Assembly: GCF_963678635.1 (NCBI RefSeq)
Contig: NC_087065.1
Coordinates: 29,762,252-29,826,251 of the forward strand
Direction of reading: 5' to 3'
Length of the DNA: 64,000 nucleotides
From: Symsagittifera roscoffensis
Taxonomy: Eukaryota > Xenacoelomorpha > Acoela > Convolutidae
Below the pieces are notes generated by a model that worked only from the letters and a program-made list of their open reading frames with translations, was not told the origin of the DNA and did no database searches. This document shows positions 57,401-62,031 of the stretch, in pieces; position 1 is the stretch's first letter, and each line of letters begins with the position of its first letter. The position numbers and the translations under genes are program-made.

Positions 57401-60372
57401 TACATACTGAGCAGGCGCGGATCTAGGAATTTCTCGAGGGCGCGGATTTTCAAAAAAAGTTTGAAAATTTGGTCGACCTTTTTTTAAAGCCGACCAAATT
57501 GATTTTCTGAGCTCTCCCCAGTGGCGGTTTTAGATGGGGGGCTGGGGGGGCTCGAGCCCCCCCCCCCCCCTTACGGATTTTAACAGTGAAAACGAGCAAA
57601 GGGGAGACCCTTTGAGGTTTTTAATAAAAATTATACCAAAAATAAAAAACATATGACTGCGAAGCGGGGAAACTGGCGTTTCCGACTACTTATTCCAGCA
57701 AGCGTAAATGACGTAATGCGCGTTTCGTTCAACATAGCGTGCAGGTTAAACGTGAATCATTCGCTGTTCGCTATCGCGCGCAATCGCGTACATGTAATTG
57801 CGTGGCTTTTCAGCTGCAGCGGTTTTGCTGCTGCTCGGTTTTCTTTCCCAATTTTCATGTTTTCATGCCCTGTTGTCTTTTCAGATTTGCATGATGTCCA
57901 AACGGAAGAACACCTCAATAACCAGTTTTTTCACGTGCGCGTCGAAACGAACGGCATCTTCGGACAACAATGCGGTGCCAGCAACTGAGGAGCCGCAAAT
58001 AGCAGAATCTACACCTCCGAGACCCGAATTTATTGCAGATATCGGTATTGTTTCGTCACATTCTCTTACCAAGGAGTAGAAATACTTTCTTTTAACTGAC
58101 AGTTTTTGCCGCATTCGCTTTTAGCTAACAACGTTTGTTTCGAAGACGTCAAAGAGACAGTACAACTGTATGAGGAGTTGCTGCCTGGTGATACAGACCT
58201 GCAAGCAGTCGAAGAAGAGTTCGAACGTTGGTTAAACCAATGGAAAAACGTGGAACTTTCAAGTCTGCCAACTAGTATAGTGGAAGCAATCGACTGTTGC
58301 TCTGCCAGTTTTCTGCCCTCAATACATGCTTTGCTCCGCATCTTTGCGACTATACCAGTGTCAACGGCTACTGCGGAGCGAAGTTTCTCTGCCCTGAAGT
58401 TACTCAAAAGCTACCTTCGTGCAACGATGTCAGAGCAGCGAATAAGTGCGCTAGCACTTTGCTATATACATAGTGACTTGGATGTGAAAACTGAATCTAT
58501 AATTGATCGTTTTGCTGTTAAAAATCGAAGATTGAAATTCAATTTATAATTGATCTTTTTGCTAGAAAGTGAGCCCCCTCTTTGAAAAAATCCTAAAACC
58601 GCCACTGGCTCTCCCAAACCACTATAAAGACCCTCATTTTACCAAACTTTGTGCGCCGCAGGCAAACTTTTGAAAAAAAACAGGCTGAAATGAAGTATTG
58701 AGAAATTAAATAAAAAATTGAACAAAAATTGCGTTTTTTTTCTGCGCGCGCTTCCCCTTAAAATAAGGCCCCTTTAGAAAATTTTTAAGGTCAGTCAGCC
58801 AAAAATGGATATCTCAAAACAGTATAAAGGGAGGACCCTTTGGGCCGGCAGAGGGTCGAATTCCTGAGGGGGCGTGGGGCGTCCCCCCTAAATCCGCTAC
58901 TGGTACTGAGTACGAAGATTCTAGACTGATTATGGTTCTGACCAAAGAAGAGTGTTTTTTTTTCGCATAAATAAGGGCGGCAAAAAACAACGGCGTACTA
59001 AGTTGAGTCGAGTGGCGTGCGCAGAAAACTTTCTAAGGGGGATTTCATTTTTTTCGGCGCGCGCTTCCCCTTAAAAATAAGTTATACCGGCGCCAAAGGC
59101 ACCTTTAGAAAATTTTTAATGTTGGCCACCCAATAATGGATCTCGTAAAAATATACCAAAAGGGGGAATCCTTTGGGAAAATTTGGCAACCAGAATTAAG
59201 GGGGGGGGGGAGGAGGGGCGGTCGCTCTCCCCCTAGGCACGCTACTGGTTGAGTGATATATCATTTTGGATTCTTTTCAGCCATGATTTAAGCTGTAATG
59301 AAAAACTTCCAAAAGTTTTGTACTGCCAACAAAAATTGGTTAAAAAAACTGGCTCTTGAACAAAAATGAGCGAATTAAAAACAATCAACTTTTGATATTG
59401 AGCTACTGCTCACTCGGGTGACTATAAACTCTAAACTTGCTATTGCTTTATTACAAACAACTATTTTAATTGAAAGCTTCAAACTCGAAATCGAAACAAC
59501 GATAGCCAGTAGCCGTGCACAGAATGCTCGGACCATATTCTTGAAAAAAAAATTCTTTCAATTTTTTTTTCAATTGAGTGGCGTTTTTTTTCTGCGTGGT
59601 TAGATAAAAAAAATTGCCATAAACCAAAAATTTCAGCGACACTCTTGCTTAAAAAATAGCAGCATACACAGCAGTTTTCGTCAAAATGACGAGAAAAAAT
59701 TGTTTTCACAATTATGTAAATTTTTTTAGCAGATCTTTCGAATTTTTTGGAAAACCAATTATAAGGCCTCTCGCTCGCTTTATTTGCTCAAAATTAGAAA
59801 AGACAAACAAAATTTTCAAATCGATCTTTCTCGAAACTGAAAACTTTTAATGTCGTTCGAATCCCGACTAAAAGGTCTTTATTAGGATATATCACTCGAC
59901 CCTATTCGATGATTATTTGTGGCACCTGACTTTGCGTGGAAAACAAAAACATGACAAAAAACTGAAACACCAAAATAATACCAAGTTTCCCGCCATTTTT
60001 AATTATCGAAACAAAAAAATAGGAAACTTTTGAAAACGATATTTTTGAACTTTTCTTGACAAATTGTGAGTAATTCAAATTGAATCAAAGGACCGAAACT
60101 TACTTTTTTTGCAAAAAGCCACAAAACACGAAAAAAGAAAACAAAACAAGATTTTAAAAAAGAAAAAACAAGAAAACAAAAGAAACAGAAACTTTTTTAA
60201 CCACGTGGTCGGAACACTGGTCCGAAACAATATGCAATACTGCACATCAATTTGTCACTCTTTTTTACCATTTGATTTGATTGTAAGGTAGGTTCTTCAG
60301 GTCTGCCAAGTTGCCCTCAATGTACTCTATGCTATTCGGCGGTCTCGTCACTACCAATCCTGACAACACAGC
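24215..60372 (-). CDS. FBXL13: FBXL13 / dynein regulatory complex subunit 6, split gene
   Basis: Twenty coding exons on the minus strand, listed separately, give roughly 800 codons. The order is: N-terminal segment resembling an RIIa/Dpy-30-like fold (exon 1), helical linker with a conserved WDMLIPEE motif (exons 1-2), charged coiled coil (3-7), F-box (8), about a dozen leucine-rich repeats of the cysteine-containing kind (9-19), and a short Pro-rich tail (20). The exon order, LRR wording and C-terminal end match animal FBXL13 as I remember it; that protein is the DRC6 subunit of the nexin-dynein regulatory complex of motile cilia, and F-box proteins classically bind Skp1. All phases agree except at the exon 7 donor. 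The true start codon was not found and may lie right of 60372. Introns carry most of the window's transposons. Confidence 0.88.
24815..27600 (+). mobile_element. Decayed non-LTR retrotransposon (LINE), antisense in the last intron
   Basis: Endonuclease and reverse transcriptase are readable through many stops. The EN part has SLAICVTET (25060-25090) and VGIFVPEDTRY (~25180-25210). RT motifs are FGFRQRRSTVDAFASLAEK (26525-26580), YGVQQGSIIGPLLFNLFIND (26660-26720), YLYADDTAI (26745-26770) and FKYLGSYLDKKLEFIDHI (26965-27020). These fit the Jockey/CR1/L2-like RT group; I cannot assign the clade. It lies between FBXL13 exons 19 and 20 on the opposite strand. The left boundary is uncertain, and no clear poly-A or target duplication was seen. 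Confidence 0.85.
26610..27084 (+). pseudogene. LINE reverse transcriptase palm and thumb
   Basis: Two open frames separated by a stop at 26832-26834 include the catalytic YADD, the GVQQGSIIGP block and KYLGSYLDKK. In-frame continuation ESELTLNLDKTK between them shows only a point stop. The catalytic Asp pair is intact, but the EN and RT N-terminal regions are interrupted. Confidence 0.8.
28095..28258 (-). CDS. FBXL13: FBXL13 exon 19, last LRRs
   Basis: Acceptor GTTTGCAG at 28259, donor CAA|GTGAGC at 28094. Encodes VGDMTLQYISGACPFLTQLD, then LTDKSLKFIRKGCKRLRVL and MLYCRNMTK. These are two LRRs closely matching the last repeats of FBXL13. Read without splicing, the frame stops at TGA immediately after the final Lys codon. 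Confidence 0.9.
28543..28764 (-). CDS. FBXL13: FBXL13 exon 18, LRRs
   Basis: Acceptor GCATGCAACAG at 28765, donor CTC|GTAAGT at 28542; phase 0 at both ends, 74 codons. Encodes about three repeats (RLSQLVLVANTQLSDLGVQK, SINLSFCVSLSDGAFKNIAY, LTVLGLAGCTL). Confidence 0.92.
28765..31345. other. Intron 17, proximal part; no gene
   Basis: AT-rich intron. Around 28976-29110 a block with GTGTCGTTTTTCTGCGTGGT recurs near 34046 and 59578 and inverted near 49590, so an unnamed dispersed repeat end lies here. No open frame of interest. Confidence 0.6.
31347..32215 (-). mobile_element. Family B element with tRNA-like core
   Basis: Left end ACACAGAGGCGAAGCGGAGC carries the hairpin GCGAAGC-GGA-GCTTCGC. 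Right end CTAATACACTAACGCTTGCA carries an ACACTA..TAGTGT hairpin. Near-duplicate right-end motifs (AACACACTAAGCTGACGC) occur twice before it. A tRNA-like box pair lies at 31950-32030 on the minus strand (GGCGCAGTTGGTCTGGAGC; GAGTTCAAATCTGAC). No protein. Confidence 0.7.
32395..32521 (-). CDS. FBXL13: FBXL13 exon 17, LRR; GC donor
   Basis: Acceptor TTTTTTTTTCAG at 32522. Encodes RCTSLRYLSLCHLELLTEAS and LHSLDVTGCNVQDG. The donor GGG|GCAAGT (32394 down) is a GC donor. Joining here to exon 18 gives VTGCNVQDGGLHNLSG, which keeps LRR length and phase. The nearer GT (AAT|GTACAA at 32406) also keeps phase but drops four residues from the repeat. Confidence 0.85.
32750..32869 (-). CDS. FBXL13: FBXL13 exon 16, LRR
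   Basis: Acceptor GTTAACAG at 32870, donor AGAG|GTTCAC at 32749. The first base completes Arg from exon 15. Encodes ISDTAVRALVEGASGPIVRE and LNLTNCIRVTDASILRISQ, one and a half LRRs. Confidence 0.92.
33042..33462. mobile_element. TIR element with 12-bp target duplication
   Basis: The inverted ends CTCATGCTTGAGGGACCGAT (33051) and its complement near 33435-33454 match over ~28 bp with one difference. Flanks carry the identical direct repeat CCAATCAACTAG (33030-33041 and 33463-33474). No transposase. A long duplication suggests a Mutator-like source (usual 9-11 bp), which is inference. Confidence 0.8.
33650..33812 (-). CDS. FBXL13: FBXL13 exon 15, LRRs
   Basis: Acceptor AATTTGCAG at 33813, donor ATCAG|GTGGGG at 33649. 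Encodes NSRVSDKTLSAIGDRCSSIR, LYVTDCARITEISMRSF and VVINLADCI. Two bases join the G of exon 14 to make Glu. Confidence 0.92.
34421..35035. mobile_element. Family B element, variant right end
   Basis: Left end ACACAGAGGCGGAGCTGCGC. Right end GGAAAAAAGTCTAGTACGCG followed by CACCCTTTCTTTATGCAAGGG, a hairpin also seen at 51760-51812 and 56290-56340. It lies in intron 14. No clear tRNA-like boxes in this copy. Confidence 0.6.
35234..35729 (-). mobile_element. Family H, diverged minus-strand copy
   Basis: The left end has AACAAGACTGCTTGTATATC and an intact CAGGGC-GAA-GCCCTG hairpin; the right end is GAAAGTCGGAACA. Internal sequence is diverged but keeps CGCAATATATCGCGCGTTAA. It sits 100 bp from the donor of FBXL13 exon 14. 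Confidence 0.8.
35830..35950 (-). CDS. FBXL13: FBXL13 exon 14, LRR
   Basis: Acceptor TTATTTCAG at 35951, donor GAAG|GTCAGT at 35829. Encodes LVVKGCRKLRSVSLRMCPAL and SLVQLSTLSFLTWLRLE. Compared with remembered FBXL13, about one repeat is absent between this and exon 13, yet phases agree for direct joining. Confidence 0.9.
36361..36490 (-). CDS. FBXL13: FBXL13 exon 13, LRRs
   Basis: Acceptor TTTTCTGTAG at 36491, donor AAC|GTCAGT at 36360. Encodes FMPHLQYLNVGYCPLVTDKG, LYHLSKGRLSTQF and RHLDLSATLN. Confidence 0.92.
36975..37740. mobile_element. Family B element interrupted by family H
   Basis: Left part (AAGTTGCACTTCGCATACAC, ATTATGACGCATTAGCAGTA) and right part (AGCATTGGCTGTACTTAATA, then AACACAAGCATTGCTCGTGT) match the two halves of the uninterrupted relative at 43072-43606. 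Family H occupies 37161-37602 between them. Part of the body, including the tRNA-like boxes, is missing from this copy. Confidence 0.75.
37161..37602 (-). mobile_element. Family H, minus strand, nested in family B
   Basis: From TCTATGGAGCAGTAATAACA to AAGTCGAAACAATAA. It keeps ACGCGTTAGTAGCGCGAAAT but lacks the terminal hairpin. Confidence 0.8.
37800..38025. repeat. 112-bp tandem duplication
   Basis: ACTTATGGCAGAGTTTTTGT through TCGCGGATTGAATTTGTTAC appears twice back to back (from about 37801 and 37913), nearly identical. Confidence 0.92.
38060..38465 (-). mobile_element. Family B element with tRNA-Glu/Leu-like core
   Basis: A left hairpin variant (AAGCTCCGCTT) and a right end with ACACTACG..CGTAGTGT flank a minus-strand tRNA-like sequence at 38172-38262. 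The A-box region is GTGGCCAAGTTGTTGGGACG, the B box GGTTCGAATTC, and a perfect 5-bp anticodon stem TGAGA/TCTCA encloses loop CTCTCAA. Acceptor and T stems do not pair well, so this is a tRNA-derived relic rather than a working tRNA. Confidence 0.65.
38470..40708. other. Intron 12; no gene recognised
   Basis: Short plus-strand frames (38570-39420) are low-complexity and Phe-rich, typical of T-rich DNA. Near 40128, CAAGGTCCAACCGAGACTCA resembles the tRNA-like core at 56145, a decayed family B piece. Confidence 0.55.
40709..40812 (-). CDS. FBXL13: FBXL13 exon 12, LRR
   Basis: Acceptor CATTTAG at 40813, donor AGCAG|GTAGCT at 40708. Encodes DEAIEDIGFSSGSQMLYLNI and ANSKISDKALRSIS. Phase 0 in, 2 out. 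Matches the second LRR of FBXL13 in position and wording. Confidence 0.9.
41317..41952. mobile_element. 636-bp fold-back element (near-perfect inverted arms)
   Basis: Left end CAGTGCTGATTTAAATTATC matches the right end inverted (TTAATTTAAATCAGCACTG). Similarity continues inward: CTAAGATTGGACAAAAAGC and AGAATTAATATGGTGCA on the left have inverted partners on the right, as do AAATATATATAACAAG and CCTCTTACACA. Arms of roughly 280 bp leave a short centre near 41600-41680. A palindromic MITE without a transposase; the flanking bases do not give a clear target duplication. Confidence 0.82.
42262..42925 (-). mobile_element. Family B element with tRNA-Leu-like core
   Basis: Left end ACACAGAGGGGAAGCTGCGC, right end CTAATACACTAGCTTTGCAA with the hairpin ACACTAGC-TTT-GCAAGTGT. 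Minus-strand tRNA-like boxes at 42370-42460 (GTGGCTGAGTAGATAGTGCG; AGATTCTAATCC). Body shared with 17551-18060. Confidence 0.75.
43072..43606 (-). mobile_element. Family B element, best complete example
   Basis: Left end ACACAGAGGCGAAGGTGCAC. Minus-strand tRNA-like boxes at 43310-43395 (TGTAGTGTAGAGGTAGGG; GGGTTCGAACCTGGGC). Right end AACACAAGCTTTGCTTGTGT, itself a perfect hairpin. The outermost ~16 bases of the two ends are imperfect inverted repeats. Confidence 0.75.
43880..44345. repeat. Irregular direct repeats of TGTTTGTTGATGTAACT
   Basis: TGTTTGTTGATGTAACT occurs at about 43886, 43952, 44178 and 44327, usually followed by a variant of CAAACTTTGCATCAATTAGT. GGCAGCTGTTTTT and TGGGCTCAACGAACGTCT/CAACGTCT are also repeated. 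No protein. Confidence 0.85.
44832..44881 (-). CDS. FBXL13: FBXL13 exon 11 (50 nt)
   Basis: Acceptor TCGTTTCAG at 44882, donor ACA|GTATGT at 44831. Encodes QCRNLQDVNFSFTNVT, the end of one LRR; two leading bases complete Ala with exon 10. Confidence 0.88.
44991..45100 (-). CDS. FBXL13: FBXL13 exon 10, first LRR
   Basis: Acceptor CTTTTTAG at 45101, donor ATCG|GTGAGC at 44990. Encodes LSDKKLINVLTIGRPFVVHL and NLQGCNCLSSDGFGFI. Phase 2 in (T completes Ser with exon 9), 1 out. Confidence 0.9.
45360..45425. repeat. Short tandem of GGTAGGAAAGCCTAATC
   Basis: Four variants of GGTAGGAAAGCCTAA (a small TAGG..CCTA palindrome) run from about 45335 to 45412. Confidence 0.8.
45450..45475 (-). CDS. FBXL13: FBXL13 exon 9, 26-nt microexon
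   Basis: Acceptor TGTTTCAG at 45476, donor CCCAG|GTGCGT at 45449. Encodes VDLSPFGP plus two bases. It joins ...PLWNK of exon 8 to exon 10 in perfect phase and supplies the D-L/F-S that follows the F-box in FBXL13. Confidence 0.88.
46601..46828 (-). CDS. FBXL13: FBXL13 exon 8, F-box
   Basis: Acceptor GTCTGTTCAG at 46829, donor AAG|GTAAAT at 46600; phase 0 at both ends, 76 codons. The first ~30 residues are acidic and low-complexity (AQQQGGTNRDEDVAGVEDL). The F-box is DRVSRLPVEVAAHIFTSLSL, then QDMAQCALVCRSWKVII and SSPLWNK. The F-box binds Skp1 in SCF ligases; in cilia its partner is unproven. Confidence 0.93.
47132..47180 (-). mobile_element. Family H 3'-end fragment
   Basis: CCTATCAGGGCGAAGCCCTT followed by TATTCCGACTGACG: the terminal hairpin and subterminal block of a minus-strand copy, of the same subtype as 35234-35729. 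Confidence 0.65.
47497..49092 (+). repeat. 40-bp satellite array with 684-bp higher-order repeat
   Basis: About 40 copies of a 40-bp unit made of two related halves, GGATTACGCAGTTCAAGCT and GGATTACGCAGTTTTCTTCTT (19 and 21 bp). Variant units recur 684 bp apart: CATTATGCAG at 47681 and 48365, GAATTATGCA at 47861 and 48545, GGATACGCAG at 48087 and 48771. So a block of about 17 units was duplicated. As 40 is not a multiple of 3, all three plus frames read the same 40-residue cycle (LDYAVQAGLRSFLLGLRSSS), nearly free of stops; the minus strand has TAA in each half-unit. It lies in FBXL13 intron 7. I do not regard it as a gene. Confidence 0.95.
49093..50604. other. Intron 7, AT-rich with poly-G run
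   Basis: The array ends at TTGTTGTTCCGACC, like a family H terminus. An inverted copy of the GTGGTGTGATAAAAA repeat end is near 49590. A run of about 18 G sits at 50160-50178. No gene. Confidence 0.6.
50605..51812. mobile_element. Family B element, long variant
   Basis: Left end ACAGAGAAGCGAAGCTGAGC with hairpin GCGAAGC-TGA-GCTTCGC. Body has CCCTC.CTCAAAACACACA blocks (51278 and 51448) shared with 31347-32215. Right end GGGAAAAAAGTCTAGTATCC and the hairpin CCTTGC-TTATC-GCAAGG. Confidence 0.65.
52043..52652 (+). pseudogene. Unidentified reading frame with two in-frame TAA codons
   Basis: One plus-strand frame runs about 200 codons interrupted only by TAA at 52328 and near 52534. Text looks protein-like rather than low-complexity, for example NEHKTYIHLNSSKYQEMKND, IKLWKKTLGNAMNVP, then RNHEQPSDQMKISVFRYTEP and IVQNFVYKLIRYKNRQEKE after the first stop. 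I do not recognise it. It is antisense to FBXL13 in intron 7, and could be a decayed transposon or processed gene. Confidence 0.35.
52690..52790 (-). CDS. FBXL13: FBXL13 exon 7, charged linker; donor uncertain
   Basis: Acceptor ATTGACAAAG at 52791, phase 0. Encodes ASDSECGEEAKMQWTEFQKK, then KAVGQRRSGN. The best-looking donor (AACA|GTAAAAG, near 52695) ends in phase 1, whereas exon 8 needs phase 0. Either a further small exon is missing between 46.8 and 52.7 kb or a weaker donor is used. The left boundary is therefore approximate. Confidence 0.6.
53075..53184 (-). CDS. FBXL13: FBXL13 exon 6, helical region
   Basis: Acceptor TTTTGCTCCAG at 53185, donor CAG|GTACAT at 53074. Encodes ATERMREVFSNYVQQVIFDS and WYSSAVDAKKTREYFQ. 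The 'W-x(6-8)-TREYF' ending matches the FBXL13 segment before the F-box. Confidence 0.9.
53335..53368 (-). CDS. FBXL13: FBXL13 exon 5 (34 nt)
   Basis: Acceptor GTGTTTAG at 53369, donor AAAG|GTAAGT at 53334. Encodes TWTKDRVGRTK plus one base; continues the Trp-spaced helix of exon 4 (RNWK|TWTKD). Confidence 0.85.
53369..54720. other. FBXL13 intron 4; nothing recognised
   Basis: AT-rich. No repeat family of this window identified, no coding frame. A GGCGGCGGCGG run lies at about 54697-54707. Confidence 0.5.
54722..54842 (-). CDS. FBXL13: FBXL13 exon 4, coiled coil
   Basis: Acceptor AATGCTGCAG at 54843 (the CAG six bases further on would give a stop), donor AAG|GTAAGC at 54721. Encodes AVKSFIEITRRLEEEEKRKM, LLARNYNHARMCTATFRNWK. 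Highly charged helix. Confidence 0.9.
55048..55115 (-). CDS. FBXL13: FBXL13 exon 3
   Basis: Acceptor TTGTTTTAG at 55116, donor TTTAG|GTTAGT at 55047. Encodes VPPELYDRACKHYNQRILRL and TF; phase 0 in, 2 out. 'KHYN-R-L' matches the segment before the coiled coil in FBXL13. Confidence 0.88.
55430..56345 (-). mobile_element. Family B element with tRNA-like core
   Basis: Right end GAAAAAAAAGTCTAGTTCCC and hairpin CACTTGC-TCTC-GCAAGTG. Minus-strand boxes at 56145-56225 (TAGCCTAGAGGTAACGCTGT; GGGTTCGAGAACC). Body has AAGCCGATAAAACAT as in the other long copies. The left end was not defined. Confidence 0.6.
56346..56868 (-). mobile_element. Family H, minus strand, full length
   Basis: Left end AACAAGACTGCTCGTATCAG with CAGGGC-GAG-GCCCTG hairpin; right end ACTTTCG-TAT-CGAAAGT then CGGAACAAT. 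Core GCGTTAATAGCGCGAAATAT intact. Abuts a family B right end and lies 72 bp from FBXL13 exon 2. Confidence 0.88.
56941..57049 (-). CDS. FBXL13: FBXL13 exon 2, WDMLIPEE segment
   Basis: Acceptor GTTGCTTTCAG at 57050, donor GAC|GTAAGT at 56940. The first base completes Trp with exon 1. Encodes DMLIPEELRPKQRIAVPNVW and DMVFANNQRNSTDDKD. Confidence 0.9.
57519..58607 (+). mobile_element. hAT transposon, internally deleted, exact 8-bp target duplication
   Basis: TIRs CAGTGGCGGTTTTAG and CTAAAACCGCCACTG, flanked by identical GCTCTCCC (57511-57518 and 58608-58615). 1089 bp, holding the two ends of a transposase gene. It includes a long C run at about 57558-57571. The exact duplication argues for a fairly recent insertion. 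Confidence 0.92.
57891..58549 (+). pseudogene. hAT transposase, ends only (ZMYM/52-kDa-repressor-like)
   Basis: The N-terminal piece, 57891-58079, begins MMSKRKNTSITSFF, the start typical of this hAT subgroup, and stops at TAG. The C-terminal piece, 58106-58549, carries the hAT dimerisation domain: CCSASFLPSIHALLRIFAT, VSTATAERSFSALKLLKSYL, RATMSEQRISALALC. The catalytic middle of several hundred residues is missing, so the element is non-autonomous. The C-terminal frame is uninterrupted. Confidence 0.85.
59010..59247. mobile_element. hAT-like MITE
   Basis: Left end GAGTGGCGTGC and inverted right end GCACGCTACTG, flanked by GTTGAGTC and GTTGAGTG (7 of 8 identical). Internal GCGCGCTTCCCCTTAAAA is shared with the 57412 element. 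Contains a poly-G run at about 59200. Confidence 0.78.
59248..60268. other. FBXL13 intron 1, no gene
   Basis: Contains GAGTGGCGTTTTTTTTCTGC (59577), a copy of the dispersed GTGTCGTTTTTCTGCGTGGT repeat end, and GTCGTTCGAATCCCGAC (59852), a possible pol III B box also seen at 43650. No coding frame. Confidence 0.5.
60269..60372 (-). CDS. FBXL13: FBXL13 exon 1 of those seen
   Basis: Acceptor TTTGTTTCAG at 60373, donor ATG|GTAAAA at 60268. Encodes AVLSGLVVTRPPNSIEYIEG and NLADLKNLPYNQIK, ending with two bases of Trp. 'A-L-L-x-G-L-x-V-x-x-P' followed by a short helix recalls RIIa/Dpy-30-like dimerisation folds. It starts in phase 0 behind an acceptor, so at least one upstream exon with the start codon exists. 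Confidence 0.85.
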
Positions 60373-60584
60373 CTGAAACAAAGATATGTAACAAAATGTA
60401 TATGCACGATCTAATAAATCTTTCAATTTTCTATTATGGTACACATAGAATCTAATTATAGAACAATCAAACGAACGCAAAACATCACAGTATGAAAGAT
60501 CAAAGGTCAAATCAAAGAAAATAAATTCGGACATTTTTGTCAGGGACACAAATGTCTGGGACGCAAATGTCTATGCACCATTAT

Positions 60585-61101
60585 TGTTTCGACTTTCAAT
60601 ACGAAAGTAACGGAATAATTCTGCTCGGGGTGATTTTTTTCCTCAGACAAATTTCGACTTTTTAACTAACCATTTTTGACGGAATTTTCTTGTATCATTC
60701 GAAAGGTATTGTTGTCTTGAGCTCAAAATTGAAAAAAATATTTCATTTGTGATCATTTTTCGTAAAGTTACGGGGGTTTAAAGATTGCCATTTTGGGACA
60801 ATTAACGCGCGATATACTTCGCGCTCTTAACGCGTAAGCGGAGACTTAATCCGTCTTAGAAATCGTTCCAAATTGGTTGAAGGAAGCTTATTTGCCTTAG
60901 TTGATTTGTTACAAGGAGCGAAATCTATCCTTTCGTACTTTATATAGCGGGTGGGGGATGATTCTCATAACAAAATTCAAATTAAAAAAAAATTTCAACC
61001 TGTTTTTTTTTCATTAAATTTTTTATTGTTATTACAGCTCCATAAATCTTAAAAGGCTTTCGGCTCATTCAGGACTTCGCCCTGATACGAGCAGTCTTGT
61101 T
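60585..61101 (+). mobile_element. Family H, plus strand, full length
   Basis: Starts TGTTTCGACTTTCAATACGA, core GCGCTCTTAACGCGTAAGCG, ends CAGGAC-TTCG-CCCTG then GATACGAGCAGTCTTGTT. Confidence 0.85.
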
Positions 61102-61298
61102 TATATGATGTTCATTTGATTAGCTTTCAGACCAGCAAAGATAATGCAATCGCGCATTAAAATTTTGCCGTAGGATTTTTGTTCACAGTCTATTCGGTTG
61201 TTAATTGCTTCTTTGCCGTATTGCATATACGGGGGCTCATTTAAAATTTCAATGCTAAGAAACGCAACGAGATAAACATGCTTCGAATATACGCAATA

Positions 61299-61949
61299 GC
61301 CCCGGGTTGACCTCCATACACCGAAAATGCTTATCATACAATTCCATACATCAAGTGTGTCGGAAAATGCTTGTCATACAATTTTCATACAATTTCTAAA
61401 AATGGTTGAAAACAGGTATAAACTCATTTCTGTGGCTGTTTGATTCTTATAAAACAATCTGGTGATAAAAATCTGGTGATAAAATTCCTCTTTTTTTTGT
61501 ATGGAGTGTTAATGTACGCCTTGATCAATGTCTGATAATTTGAAAATTCAAAAATTTAATATAATCATCATTAAAAAATTTTGCCAAAAAATATAAGTTT
61601 GTTACTTTTGTTATATTAATTGTGAAAGACAGCGAATTTCAGGTGGTTTTCTACGCATTGTAAATGCAAGACCGTCCAACCTTTGGTGTTTTGAGTAACC
61701 AAGGTCTTTGTCACTTGTGTTCGGTTGCAAACACAACCGAAAATTTTTCGGAAACTAAATTTAGAAAGAAAAAATCAAAATTTTTGGTTTATGGGAAAAC
61801 ACCTATCATACAATTTTCATATATGGAAAAATGCTTATCATAGAGTTTTCATACAATTTTCTGTACGTATGGAATTGTATGAAATTGTATGACAAGAAGT
61901 TTCTCATATATGGAAATTGTATGATAAGAAGTTTTGGTCAACCCGGGGC
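61299..61949. mobile_element. 651-bp TIR element
   Basis: Perfect 14-bp terminal inverted repeats GCCCCGGGTTGACC and GGTCAACCCGGGGC. Just inside them ATACAATTTTCATAC-type motifs occur four times on the left or centre and inverted twice on the right (TGTATGAAATTGTATGA). No clear target duplication; GCAATA lies directly left and four bases off on the right. No transposase. Confidence 0.75.
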
Positions 61950-62031
61950 CGTAGCAATAAAATGCAAAATAAAACTTGTTACAACAAGTGTTGTTTTGAA
62001 TTAGATTGATATAACTATCCAAAATTAGCCG

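Larger units (their letters stand above)
57412..58902. mobile_element. hAT-like element hosting a second hAT element
   Basis: Ends CAGGCGCGGATCTAGG and, inverted, CCTAAATCCGCTACTG. Flanked by ATACTGAG (57404-57411) and GTACTGAG (58903-58910), an 8-bp duplication with one mismatch. Its body is split by the insertion at 57519-58607. Shares CCAAACCACTATA and GCGCGCTTCCCCTT with 19512 and 59010. Confidence 0.82.
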
